This document shows, one piece after another, positions 39,693 through 50,028 of a stretch of 64,000 bases of DNA (positions are counted from its first letter, which is position 1; every line of letters starts with the position of its first letter). The stretch is from Xylanimonas oleitrophica. GTDB taxonomy: Bacteria > Actinomycetota > Actinomycetes > Actinomycetales > Cellulomonadaceae. Position numbers and translations under genes: made by a program. The DNA lies in contig NZ_QKWH01000001.1 of the NCBI RefSeq assembly GCF_003244315.1, positions 733,523-797,522 on the forward strand. The letters run 5' to 3'. The notes under the pieces are model-generated. The model had not been told where the DNA came from. It did not search any database and saw only the letters and a program-made list of their open reading frames with translations.

Positions 39693-40709
39693 ATCAGCGA
39701 GCCTCGCATCAACGATCGGATCCGCGTCCCCGAGGTCCGACTCATCGGTCCTGGCGGGGAGCAGGTCGGCGTAGTTGCCACGGCGGTCGCCCTGAAGCTT
39801 GCCCAGGACGCCGACCTCGACCTCGTCGAGGTCGCCCCGGACGCCCGTCCGCCCGTCGCCAAGCTCATGGACTACGGCAAGTTCAAGTACGAGTCCGACA
39901 TGAAGGCGCGCGAGGCGCGGCGCAACCAGGCGAACACGGTCCTCAAGGAGATCCGCTTCCGCCTGAAGATCGACCCGCACGACTACGCCACCAAGAAGGG
40001 CCACGTCACCCGCTTCCTCGAGGCCGGCGACAAGGTCAAGGTCATGATCATGTTCCGCGGCCGCGAGCAGTCGCGCCCGGAGATGGGCGTGCGCCTGCTG
40101 CAGAGGCTGGCCGAGGAGGTCTCCGACCTCGGTGTCGTCGAGTCGATGCCGAAGCAGGACGGCCGCAACATGACGATGGTGCTCGGCCCGGTCAAGAAGA
40201 AGGCCGACGCCAAGGTGGAGCAGCGCAAGCGCGCCGCCGAGATCAACTCGCAGCGGATGACCAAGTCGGAGCGCAAGGCCCAGGCCGCTGCGACCGACGC
40301 CCCGGCCCCCGAGGCCGCGGAGGCCGCCGAGGTCGAGGCTCCTGCCGTCGAGCAGGCCGTCGCCGAGGCGCCGGCCGCCCAGGCTTCCGTCGTCGAGACC
40401 CCGACGGCGCAGGCCCCGGCGGCGGAGGCCCCTGCTGTCGAGGCCGAGGCGCCCGCCGAGGCTCCGTCGACCGCCCCGACCGACGAGGCCCCGGAGGCTC
40501 CCGCCGCGGCGAAGCCGGCGGCCAAGCCCGCCGCGAAGCCCGCGTCGGCCAAGCCTGCCGCCGCCAAGCCCGCGGCGAAGCCGACGGCCGCCAAGCCTGC
40601 CACGTCGAAGCCGAGCGCTGCGGCCCCGGCGGAGACGGTCAAGCCCGCGGCGCCCCGGCCCGCGGCGCCGAAGCCGGCCCCCAAGCCCAGCCCGCGCAGC
40701 TCGCGCTGA
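39693..40709 (+). CDS. infC: Translation initiation factor IF-3, ATC start, long C-terminal tail
   Basis: Binds the 30S subunit and checks start codons and initiator tRNA. The conserved protein begins [17 protein letters not shown]; the only well-placed start is ATC, seven bases after AGGAG. Rare start codons in infC allow autocontrol, because IF-3 itself discriminates against them. The N and C domains end near residue 190. The remaining ~140 residues are a tail that is first acidic (Ala/Glu/Pro/Val) and then Lys/Ala/Pro-rich like histone H1. Total 338 residues, against about 180-220 in most bacteria. It heads the operon with rpmI and rplT. Confidence 0.93.
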   Translation: MSEPRINDRIRVPEVRLIGPGGEQVGVVATAVALKLAQDADLDLVEVAPDARPPVAKLMDYGKFKYESDMKAREARRNQANTVLKEIRFRLKIDPHDYATKKGHVTRFLEAGDKVKVMIMFRGREQSRPEMGVRLLQRLAEEVSDLGVVESMPKQDGRNMTMVLGPVKKKADAKVEQRKRAAEINSQRMTKSERKAQAAATDAPAPEAAEAAEVEAPAVEQAVAEAPAAQASVVETPTAQAPAAEAPAVEAEAPAEAPSTAPTDEAPEAPAAAKPAAKPAAKPASAKPAAAKPAAKPTAAKPATSKPSAAAPAETVKPAAPRPAAPKPAPKPSPRSSR

Positions 40710-40812
40710 CCGGCTGAACCAGCACGACCCGCACCGGGTCACGGCAACCCGTGGCCCGCACCACGTCACCGCCGCCCGCGGCGGGTGACCGACACGAGGA
40801 GAGACGGCAGTC

Positions 40813-41007
40813 ATGCCGAAGAACAAGACGCACTCCGGCGCCAAGAAGCGCTTCCGGATCACCGGGAGCGGCAAGGTCATGCGCGAGCAGGCGAACGCCC
40901 GCCACCTGTTCGAGCACAAGCCGAGCACCCGCACGCGCCGTCTGGCCCAGGACCAGGTCGTCGCGCCCGCCGACGTCAAGAAGATCAAGAAGCTGCTCGG
41001 CAAGTGA
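40813..41007 (+). CDS. rpmI: 50S ribosomal protein L35
   Basis: A 64-residue basic protein matching L35 along its length ([36 protein letters not shown]). The ATG has GAGGAGAG upstream. It lies between infC and rplT in the universal order. The 103-bp gap before it contains a GC-rich hairpin near 40774-40796. Confidence 0.97.
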   Translation: MPKNKTHSGAKKRFRITGSGKVMREQANARHLFEHKPSTRTRRLAQDQVVAPADVKKIKKLLGK

Positions 41008-41074
41008 CCCTCCCTGCGCGGTCGTCCTCGACCGCGCGGAGCACTTCCGGACCCGACACTGCAAGGAGCATCAC

Positions 41075-41461
41075 GTGGCACGCGTGAAGCGGGCGGTCAA
41101 CGCCCAGAAGAAGCGCCGTACGACCCTCGAGCGCGCCAGCGGCTACCGCGGCCAGCGCTCGCGCCTCTACCGCAAGGCGAAGGAGCAGGTCACCCACTCG
41201 CTCGTCTACGCCTACCGCGACCGCAAGGCGAAGAAGGGTGACTTCCGCAAGCTGTGGATCCAGCGCATCAACGCTGCGGCCCGCGCGCAGGGTCTCACCT
41301 ACAACCGCCTCATCCAGGGCCTGAAGGCCGCTGGTGTCGAGGTCGACCGCCGCATGCTCGCCGAGCTGGCGGTCAACGACGTGGCCGCGTTCAACGCGCT
41401 CGTCGAGGTGGCGAAGGGCGCCCTCCCGGAGGACGTCAACGCCCCCAAGGCCGCTGCCTGA
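41075..41461 (+). CDS. rplT: 50S ribosomal protein L20
   Basis: A 128-residue basic protein, begun at the GTG seven bases after AAGGAG, with the L20 core ([24 protein letters not shown]-like [18 protein letters not shown]). L20 is needed early in 50S assembly and often represses its own operon in other bacteria. The C-terminal end is slightly extended ([12 protein letters not shown]). Confidence 0.97.
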   Translation: MARVKRAVNAQKKRRTTLERASGYRGQRSRLYRKAKEQVTHSLVYAYRDRKAKKGDFRKLWIQRINAAARAQGLTYNRLIQGLKAAGVEVDRRMLAELAVNDVAAFNALVEVAKGALPEDVNAPKAAA

Positions 41462-41486
41462 GCCTCGGCACAGCCAGTTGCCCCAC

Positions 41487-42416
41487 TTGAGCACCCCGGA
41501 CGCCCGGACGGCCCCGGCGGCTCCCACGCCGCCGGGCACCGCACCGCACGACGTGACGCTCGCGAACCCGCGAGCCGACCGCGTCAAGCAGGTGCGGGCG
41601 CTGTCCGGGCGTCCGGCGCGTCTGCGGCACGGCCAGTTCCTGGTCGAGGGGCCGCAGGGTGTGCGCGAAGCCGTCCGCTTCGCCCCGGCGGACGTGCGTG
41701 ACGTGTACCTGACGCCCGCGGCGGCGACGCGGTACGGCGAGATCGTCGAGGCGGCGACGTCGGCGGGCGTGCGCGTGCACCTCGGCACCCGTGAGGTGCT
41801 GGAGGCGATGAGCGCGGACGCCCAGGGCGTGCTGGCGGTGGTCCGTTCCACCGTCCTGTCGCTCGAGGAGGCGCTGGGCGCCCTCGAGGACCCGGACGGC
41901 GGGCGCCGACGGTCGCTGCTGGTGGCGGTGCTCGCCACGGTGCGCGACCCCGGCAACGCGGGGACGGTCGTCCGCGCGGCCGACGCCGCGGGGGCCGACC
42001 TGGTGGTGCTGGCCGGGGAGAGCGTCGACGTGCACAACCCCAAGGTGGTGCGCTCCACGGCCGGCTCGCTCTTCCATCTCCCCGTGGTGTCCGGCGTCGC
42101 GCTGGAGCAGGTCGTCGAGGCGGTCCACGCCCGGGGGCTGACGGTGCTGGCCGCCGACGGTGCTGGCGAGCTGGACCTCGACGACCTGCTCGACGTCGCG
42201 GGTCCGGCGGGCGCCGAGCAGCGGGCAGCCGGCGTCCCGGACCTCGCGGCGTCGACCGCGTGGGTGTTCGGCAACGAGGCGTGGGGCCTGCCCGAGGCCG
42301 ACCGCGCGCTCGCCGACGCCGTCGTGCGCGTGCCGATCCGGGGCAGGGCCGAGTCGCTCAACCTGGCGACCGCAGCCACCGTGTGCCTGTACGCCTCCGG
42401 ACGCGCCCAGCGCTGA
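41487..42416 (+). CDS. SpoU/TrmH family RNA 2'-O-methyltransferase
   Basis: SPOUT methyltransferase with an N-terminal substrate-binding domain (RLRHGQFLVEGPQGVREAV) and the knotted catalytic domain: motif 1 ATVRDPGNAGTVVRAADAAG, motif 2 WVFGNEAWGLP, motif 3 VPIRGRAESLNLATAATV. It probably methylates rRNA. The start is weak: I use TTG at 41487 (309 residues); GTG at 41553 just before the conserved region is the alternative. It follows rplT by 25 bp, a common arrangement, and may share the operon. Confidence 0.87.
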   Translation: MSTPDARTAPAAPTPPGTAPHDVTLANPRADRVKQVRALSGRPARLRHGQFLVEGPQGVREAVRFAPADVRDVYLTPAAATRYGEIVEAATSAGVRVHLGTREVLEAMSADAQGVLAVVRSTVLSLEEALGALEDPDGGRRRSLLVAVLATVRDPGNAGTVVRAADAAGADLVVLAGESVDVHNPKVVRSTAGSLFHLPVVSGVALEQVVEAVHARGLTVLAADGAGELDLDDLLDVAGPAGAEQRAAGVPDLAASTAWVFGNEAWGLPEADRALADAVVRVPIRGRAESLNLATAATVCLYASGRAQR

Positions 42417-42443
42417 TCACGGGCCCCCGGGCCCGGCGCACCC

Positions 42444-42449
42444 TAGTCT
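42444..42449 (+). promoter_or_regulatory. -10 hexamer of the GerW-like gene (leaderless)
   Basis: TAGTCT ends 6 nt before the ATG at 42456. Confidence 0.55.
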
Positions 42450-42455
42450 CGAGGC

Positions 42456-42812
42456 ATGGCCTCGGTTCCTGACCTCCAGCGCATCAGCCAGAAGATCGCC
42501 GACGGCGCCACCGTCCGCGACGTGTTCGGCGCCCCCGTCGAGCGGGACGGGACGTTGCTCGTCCCCGTCGCGCGCGTGTGGAGCAGCGGTGGCGGTGGCG
42601 GCGGGGACGGCACCGGTGGCGGGGCGAACGGCTCGGGCGGCGGCCTGGGCCTGCTGCAGCGCTCGCGCCCGGTGGGGGCGTACGTGCTGGACGAGTCGGG
42701 CGCCCGGTGGGAGCCGGCGGTCGACGTGACGCGCATCGTGCTCGGCGGGCAGGCCGCTCTGGCGGTGGTGGCCCTGGCCGTGGCGTGGGCCGTGCGGCGT
42801 CGTCGGCGCTGA
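42456..42812 (+). CDS. GerW/YtfJ-like small membrane protein
   Basis: The 118-residue protein begins with a short domain (VRDVFGAPVERDGTLLVPVA), a Gly-rich middle (residues 43-65) and one C-terminal membrane helix followed by RRRRR. The pattern resembles the GerW/YtfJ family, known in spore formers but also found in non-sporulating actinobacteria, where the role is unclear. It is leaderless after TAGTCT. Confidence 0.65.
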   Translation: MASVPDLQRISQKIADGATVRDVFGAPVERDGTLLVPVARVWSSGGGGGGDGTGGGANGSGGGLGLLQRSRPVGAYVLDESGARWEPAVDVTRIVLGGQAALAVVALAVAWAVRRRRR

Positions 42813-44686
<1,874 letters not shown>

Positions 44687-44687
<1 letters not shown>

Positions 44688-47269
44688 TGCCTCTCGTCGT
44701 CACGGAGTGGCTCGGCGACCACGTCGAGCTCCCCGAGGGCCTGACCGCCGAGCAGCTCGCGGCCGACCTGGTGCGCGTGGGCCTGGAGGAGGAGGCGGTG
44801 CACGGTGCCGCCGTCACCGGCCCCCTCGTGGTGGGCCGGGTGCTCGAGCGCGTCCCGGAGCCGCAGAAGAACGGCAAGACGATCAACTGGTGCCAGGTCG
44901 ACGTCGGCGCGCACAACGTCGACGGCGTCCCGGCGTCCGAGGGCGGCACGCCGCGGGGCATCGTGTGCGGCGCGCAGAACTTCGACGTCGGCGACCTCGT
45001 CGTCGTCGCGCTGCCCGGCGCGGTGCTGCCCGGCCCGTTCCCGATCGCGAGCCGCAAGACGTACGGCCACGTGTCCGACGGCATGATCTGCTCCCAGCGG
45101 GAGCTGGGCCTGGGTGAGGACCACGACGGGATCATCGTGCTGCCGCGCCTCGGGTTCGCCGAGGCGGACCTCGCGCCGGGACAGGACGCCGTCGCGCTCC
45201 TGGGCCTGGGCGACGAGGTGCTCGAGATCAACGTGACGCCCGACCGCGGCTACGCGTTCAGCTACCGCGGCGTCGCCCGCGAGTACGCGCACGCCACCGG
45301 TGCGCGGTTCACGGACCCGGGCCTGGTCGCGAGCCTGCCCACCCCGCCGCCGTCGCCGAACGACGCCGGGTTCCCCGTGGAGGTCGACGACGCCGCACCG
45401 ATCCACGGCGTGACCGGCTGCGACCGGTTCGTCACCCGGATCGTGCGGGGCATCGACCCGTCCGCACCGACGCCGGCGTGGATGAAGCGCCGGCTGGAGG
45501 GGTCGGGCGTGCGGTCGATCTCGCTCGCCGTCGACGTCACGAACTACGTGATGCTGGACCTGGGGCAGCCGCTGCACGCCTACGACCTGGGCCAGGTCGT
45601 CGCGCCGATCGTGGTGCGTCGTGCCGCACCGGGGGAGAGGCTCACCACCCTCGACGACGTCGCGCGCACGCTCGACCCGGAGGACCTGCTCATCACCGAC
45701 TCCCCGGGGGGTGCTCGCGGCTCGCGCGTGCTCGGCCTGGCCGGCGTGATGGGTGGTGCGTCGTCCGAGGTCACCGAGGCGACCACGGACGTGCTGGTGG
45801 AGGCGGCGCACTTCGACCCCGTCACGGTGGCGCGCACCGCGCGCCGGCACAAGCTGCCCTCGGAGGCCGCCAAGCGTTTCGAGCGCGGCGTGGACCCGCG
45901 CCTGCCCGCCGTCGCGGCCCAGCGTGTGGTGGACCTGCTGGTGGAGCACGGCGGTGGCACCGCGGACCCGGCGGTGGGGGACCTGGACACCACCAAGGGT
46001 CCGGCCCCGATCACGTTCCCGCTGGGCCTGCCGTCGCGCACGGCCGGTGTCGAGTACCCGCGCGAGCAGGTCGTCGAGATCCTGGAGCAGATCGGTGCCG
46101 GTGTCTCGCCGGGGCCGGACGCCGACTCCGTGCTCGTCATCCCGCCCACGTGGCGGCCCGACCTGACCGAGGGGGTGGCGCTGGTCGAGGAGGTCGTGCG
46201 GATCGCCGGCTACGACCGCATCCCGTCGACGGTGCCGGCCGCGCCGGGGGGACGAGGCCTGACGGCGGAGCAGCGCACGCGCCGCTCCGTGGCCCGGGCT
46301 CTCGCCGAGGCGGGTCTGGTCGAGACCTTGTCGTACCCGTTCGTGGGAGAGGCGGAGCTGGACGCGCTCGGCCTGCCCGAGAGCGATCCGCGCCGCCGTG
46401 CGGTGCGGCTGGCCAACCCGTTGGCGGACGACCGCCCGCTCATGCGGACCTCGTTGCTCGTGACGCTGCTGGAGACCGCGCGCCGCAACGTGGCGCGCGG
46501 CCTGCCCGACGTCGCGGTCTTCGAGACGGGCCTGGTCACGCTGCCGGGCGAGGACGCGCCCGTGGCGCCCCAGCTGCCGGTGGGCCGTCGCCCCTCGGCG
46601 GAGGAGCTGGCGGCGCTCGAGGCGGCCGTCCCAGCCCAGCCGCGGCACGTGGCGGGCGTGCTCACGGGCCGCCGCGACCACGCGGGTTGGTGGGGCGCTG
46701 GCCGCACCGCCGACTGGGCCGACGCGATCGAGGTCGCCCGGCTCGTGGCCGAGCGCGCGGGAGTGGCGGTGTCGGTCGAGGCGGACACCGAGACGATGCC
46801 GTGGCACCCGGGCCGGTGCGCCCGCCTGGTGGTCCCGGGCGGCACGGTGGTGGGTCACGCCGGCGAGCTGCACCCCAAGGTGGTCGAGCGGCTGGGGCTG
46901 CCGGCCCGTGCCGTGGCGTTCGAGGTGGACCTGTCCGCGCTCGTGGCCGCCGCGAGCGGCGAGCCCGTGCAGGCCACCGCGGTCTCGGCGTTCCCGGCGG
47001 CGAAGGAGGACTTCGCGTTCGTGGTGGACGCCGGTGTGCCGGCCGCCGACGTCGTCGCGGCGGTCGCTGCCGGGGCGGGCGAGCTGCTGGAGGACGTGGC
47101 GCTGTTCGACGTCTTCACGGGCGAGCAGGTCGGCGAGGGCAAGAAGTCGCTGGCGTGCTCGGTCCGACTGCGCGCCGCGGACCGGACGCTGACGGCCGAC
47201 GACGTCCGCGGCGTGCGCGAGGGCGTCGTCGCGGCGGCGGAGCGCGTCGGGGCGGTGCTCCGTGGCTGA
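44687..47269 (+). CDS. pheT: Phenylalanyl-tRNA synthetase beta subunit PheT
   Basis: The 860-residue protein contains the tRNA-binding EMAP-like domain (GRVLERVPEPQKNGKTINWC to SDGMICSQRELGLG), the B3/B4 editing domain, the B5 domain, a catalytic-like core and the C-terminal anticodon-binding FDX-ACB domain (VSAFPAAKEDFAFVVDAGVP). Its order and length are standard. The next gene overlaps its end by 8 bp. Confidence 0.97.
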
Positions 47270-48119
47270 GGTGGTCGAGGTGGCGCCGGCGCGCACCGCG
47301 CTGGTCACGGGTGCCTCCCGGGGCATCGGGCGGTCGCTGGCCCTGGGGCTCGCCGAGGCGGGTCTCGACGTCGCGCTGGTGGCGCGGGACCGTACGGCGC
47401 TCGACGCCGTCGCGGCGGGGGTGCGCGACGCCGGCCGGCGGGCGGTCGTGCTGCCGGCCGAGGTCACCGACGCGGGCCAGGTCCGGGCGGCGGTCGCGGA
47501 GGCGGAGGCGGAGCTGGGCGGGGTGGACCTGCTGGTCAACGCCGCCGGTGTCGTCGACGCCGAGGTGCCGGCCTGGGAGGCGGACCCGGAGCAGTGGTGG
47601 CGCACGATGGAGGTCAACGTGCGCGGCCCGTTCCTGCTGGCCCACGCGGTGGTGCCGGGCATGCTCGCGCGCGGTGGCGGCCGGGTGGTCGACCTGGCCT
47701 CAGGGGCCTCGAGCCACGACATGCGGGTGGCGAGCGCCTACAACGCGAGCAAGACGGCGCTGGCGCGTCTGGGAGCTCACCTGCACGCGACCGGGTTCGA
47801 CCGGGGGCTGCGGACGTTCGAGGTGGCCCCGGGTGTCGTCGCCACCGACATGACGGCTTCGATGGCGATGCACGAGGGCCGGACGGACTGGACGCCGGTG
47901 GAGCGCACCGTGGACGTCGTGGTGGCGGTGGCCCGCGGGGAGCTCGACGCGTGCTCTGGCTGGTTCGTGCGTGTCACGCACGACACCCCGCAGTCGCTGC
48001 GCGAGCTGGCCGCCGGGGCGGGTGGGTCGTCGGGCGGGGCGCCCGCGACGGCGCGCCGGCTGCGCGTGCTGCCCGCCGGTGAGGGCGACCCGCTGGCGGC
48101 AGACCTCACGGGTCGCTGA
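47262..48119 (+). CDS. Short-chain dehydrogenase/reductase
   Basis: The 285-residue protein is a classical SDR with the cofactor loop TGASRGIG, NAAG, the catalytic Ser region (LASGASSH) and YNASK. The last ~35 residues are an Ala/Gly-rich extension. The substrate is unknown. The GTG overlaps pheT by 8 bp, so it is probably translated from the pheST message although no functional link is known. A strong hairpin follows. Confidence 0.87.
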   Translation: MAEVVEVAPARTALVTGASRGIGRSLALGLAEAGLDVALVARDRTALDAVAAGVRDAGRRAVVLPAEVTDAGQVRAAVAEAEAELGGVDLLVNAAGVVDAEVPAWEADPEQWWRTMEVNVRGPFLLAHAVVPGMLARGGGRVVDLASGASSHDMRVASAYNASKTALARLGAHLHATGFDRGLRTFEVAPGVVATDMTASMAMHEGRTDWTPVERTVDVVVAVARGELDACSGWFVRVTHDTPQSLRELAAGAGGSSGGAPATARRLRVLPAGEGDPLAADLTGR

Positions 48120-48166
48120 GGCTGCGGCTCGTCCGGCCCATGAGGTCGGGCGGGCCAGAAGGCCTG

Positions 48167-48204
48167 GAGGGGCCGGGTGCGGCACGAGCCGCGCCCGGCC
48201 CCTC
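48167..48204. terminator. Bidirectional-type terminator
   Basis: A 17-bp stem (48167-48183 with 48188-48204, one G-U pair) and 4-nt loop lies between the converging SDR and methyltransferase genes. Confidence 0.75.
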
Positions 48205-48215
48205 GTGCGTCTCGG

Positions 48216-48292
48216 CCGTACCCCGTGCCCCGTACCCCGTGCCCCGTGCCCCGTGCCCTGTGTCCTGTGTCCTGTGCCCCGTGCCTGCTGCC
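48216..48292. repeat. Heptamer tandem repeat (CCGTGCC-like), 11 units
   Basis: Eleven 7-bp units with variants CCGTACC, CCGTGCC, CTGTGTC, CTGTGCC and TGCTGCC run without interruption in the intergenic space. On the minus strand the first units give five G4 tracts and one G3 tract, each separated by three bases, which is a strong G-quadruplex pattern. It lies 3' of both flanking genes. Confidence 0.9.
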
Positions 48293-48312
48293 CCCGTGCG
48301 GCGGCGCCGGGC

Positions 48313-49095
48313 TCAGGTGCGCGTCGCGACGACGAAGACGCGCCGGAACTGCAGGGGGGTGCCCCACGGGTGTTCGGGGTACGCCTCGCGCAGGGCGGCT
48401 CCGTACTCGGCCTCGAACCGGGCGCGCAACGCCGGGTCGTGGGCCTGGAGCGCGTGGAGCACGGGCTGGGCGCCGGTGGCGGAGATCCATCGGAGCACGG
48501 GGTCGGGACCGTGCAGCACGTGGGTGTAGGTCGTCTCCCAGGCGTCGACCTGCCAGCCGGGGGCTGCCAGCAGGTCGAGGTACTCGGCGGGGTCGGCGGT
48601 GGCACGGCGCGGGACGGGGCCGACGACGTCGGTGTAGGGGCTGCGTGCGGCGACCTCGCGGAGCAGGAGGTGACTGGGCGCGTCGTGGTTGCCCGGCACC
48701 TGGAAGGCGAACGTCTGGGCGGCGGTGGCGGCCAGGGGCGCGAGGAGCTCGCGGTGGTCGGGGGCCCACTGGAGCGCGGCGTTGCTGACGACGAGGTCGG
48801 CGCCGGTGACGGGGCCTCGGCGGTGGGCGACGTCGCGCAGGTCGGCCAGCTCGTAGCGGACGCCGTCCTGGGGCTCGTGCGCCCGGGCCCGCTCGATCAT
48901 GGCGGGGGAGGAGTCGAGGCCGACGACGGTAGCGGCGGGCCACCGGGTGCGCAGCACGGTGGTGAGGTGGCCTGGGCCGCAGCCGAGGTCGACGATCGTG
49001 GCGGGCTCTGTGCGGACCCGGGAGAGCAGGTCGTGGAAGGGCCGGGAGCGCTCGTCCGTGAACTGCAGGTAGGCGGTGGGGGACCAGTCGGGCAC
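48313..49095 (-). CDS. tam: Trans-aconitate 2-methyltransferase-like SAM methyltransferase
   Basis: Class I SAM-dependent methyltransferase of 260 residues. Motif I is VDLGCGPGHLTTVL, followed by GLDSSPAMIERAR and SNAALQWAPDH. The NAALQW motif and the WSPTAYLQFTDERSRPFHDLL start are typical of Tam, which esterifies trans-aconitate. The GTG has AGGAG seven bases upstream; an ATG at 49140 would place the protein start through the palindrome at 49107-49135 and is less likely. Confidence 0.82.
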   Translation of the reverse strand: MPDWSPTAYLQFTDERSRPFHDLLSRVRTEPATIVDLGCGPGHLTTVLRTRWPAATVVGLDSSPAMIERARAHEPQDGVRYELADLRDVAHRRGPVTGADLVVSNAALQWAPDHRELLAPLAATAAQTFAFQVPGNHDAPSHLLLREVAARSPYTDVVGPVPRRATADPAEYLDLLAAPGWQVDAWETTYTHVLHGPDPVLRWISATGAQPVLHALQAHDPALRARFEAEYGAALREAYPEHPWGTPLQFRRVFVVATRT

Positions 49096-49106
49096 GGGAA
49101 CTCCTG

Positions 49107-49135
49107 TCTTGATGTCGAGTATCTCGACGTCAAGA
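49107..49135. promoter_or_regulatory. MarR-type palindrome upstream of tam
   Basis: Arms 49107-49119 and 49123-49135 match at 12 of 13 positions around a 3-bp centre. The cores TCTTGATGTCGAG and CTCGACGTCAAGA have the form bound by MarR-family repressors. In Streptomyces a MarR-family protein, TamR, controls tam from the same kind of site; here no regulator gene is adjacent. Confidence 0.6.
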
Positions 49136-49187
49136 TACATGCTCGCGGCGCTGCCGTCAGCGACCGCACCGTGGCGCTGGCCTCTGC

Positions 49188-49193
49188 TAGCGT
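49188..49193 (+). promoter_or_regulatory. -10 hexamer of tenA
   Basis: TAGCGT lies just ahead of the TPP aptamer, so transcription would start at about 49200, at the first base pairs of the riboswitch. Confidence 0.5.
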
Positions 49194-49199
49194 CGGGCG

Positions 49200-49276
49200 C
49201 GACACGGGGTGCCCCGCACCGAGGGCTGAGATCAGACCCGTCGAACCTGCTCGAGCTCGTACTCGCGAAGGGATGT
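49200..49276 (+). ncRNA. TPP riboswitch (THI element)
   Basis: The conserved THI-box parts occur in order: ACGGGGTGCC (49203-49212), GGGCTGAGAT (49223-49232), ACCC, GAACCTG (49243-49249) and CGAAGGGATG near 49266-49275. The final GGGATG of the aptamer ends five bases before the tenA ATG and includes the only Shine-Dalgarno-like purines, so TPP binding would directly hide the ribosome site. Confidence 0.92.
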
Positions 49277-49280
49277 CGCC

Positions 49281-49979
49281 ATGAGCGCTGTCGTCACGCC
49301 CACCACCACCTTCTGCACGGAAGCCTGGGACCTCGTGGCCCCCTGGCGCGACGCCGTCGAGCGCATGCCGTTCATCGTCGCGCTGGCCGACGGGAGCCTG
49401 CCGGCGGAGAGCTTCACGTTCTACCTCGCCCAGGACGCCGCCTACCTGCGGGAGTACTCGCGCGTCCTGTCCCGGGCGGCCCAGCTGGCGCCGGACACGG
49501 CGGCCCAGTCGTTCTTCGCGCGCTCCGCGCTCCAGGCCGTCGAGGTCGAGACCCAGCTGCACCGCGACTGGCTGGGCTCCCGCGGCCAGGAGGCCGACGT
49601 CGAGCCCTCGCCCGTCACGGCCGCCTACACCGGGCACCTGCACCAGGCGGCGTCCGGCTCCTACGGCGAGGCGGTCGCGGCGCTCCTGCCCTGCTACTGG
49701 CTGTACGCCCACGTGGGCGAGGTGCTCCTGGACCAGGCGGCGGTGGGGCCGCAGGGGCTGGCCGCCCACCCCTACGGGGCCTGGATCGGCACCTACGCCG
49801 ACCCGGGGTTCCAGGAGTCGGCGGCCCGGGCGCGCGCCCTCGTCGACGAGGCGGCGCGCTGGGCGTCACCCGCGGAGCGCGCCAGGATGCTGCGTGCCTT
49901 CGAGCTGTCCTCGGTGCACGAGTTCCTGTTCTTCGACCAGGGCGTCACCCGGCCGACCTGGCCCAGCCCGACGGTCTGA
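49281..49979 (+). CDS. tenA: TenA family thiaminase II / aminopyrimidine aminohydrolase
   Basis: The 232-residue all-helical protein matches TenA, which salvages the pyrimidine part of degraded thiamine. Family features include FTFYLAQDAAYLREYSRVL and the catalytic-Cys region LLPCYWLYAHVGE. It is a single gene behind a TPP riboswitch, without other thi genes. It converges on a quinone reductase gene. Confidence 0.92.
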   Translation: MSAVVTPTTTFCTEAWDLVAPWRDAVERMPFIVALADGSLPAESFTFYLAQDAAYLREYSRVLSRAAQLAPDTAAQSFFARSALQAVEVETQLHRDWLGSRGQEADVEPSPVTAAYTGHLHQAASGSYGEAVAALLPCYWLYAHVGEVLLDQAAVGPQGLAAHPYGAWIGTYADPGFQESAARARALVDEAARWASPAERARMLRAFELSSVHEFLFFDQGVTRPTWPSPTV

Positions 49980-50028
49980 GCCGCCCGCGGCGGCGCCGGA
50001 CCCGGGGGCGGAGCTCACGGGGTCGTGT

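Noticed and set aside
48216..48292. Heptamer array considered as a CRISPR-like array
   Set aside because: Units are 7 bp with no spacers and no cas genes nearby. It is a simple tandem repeat.
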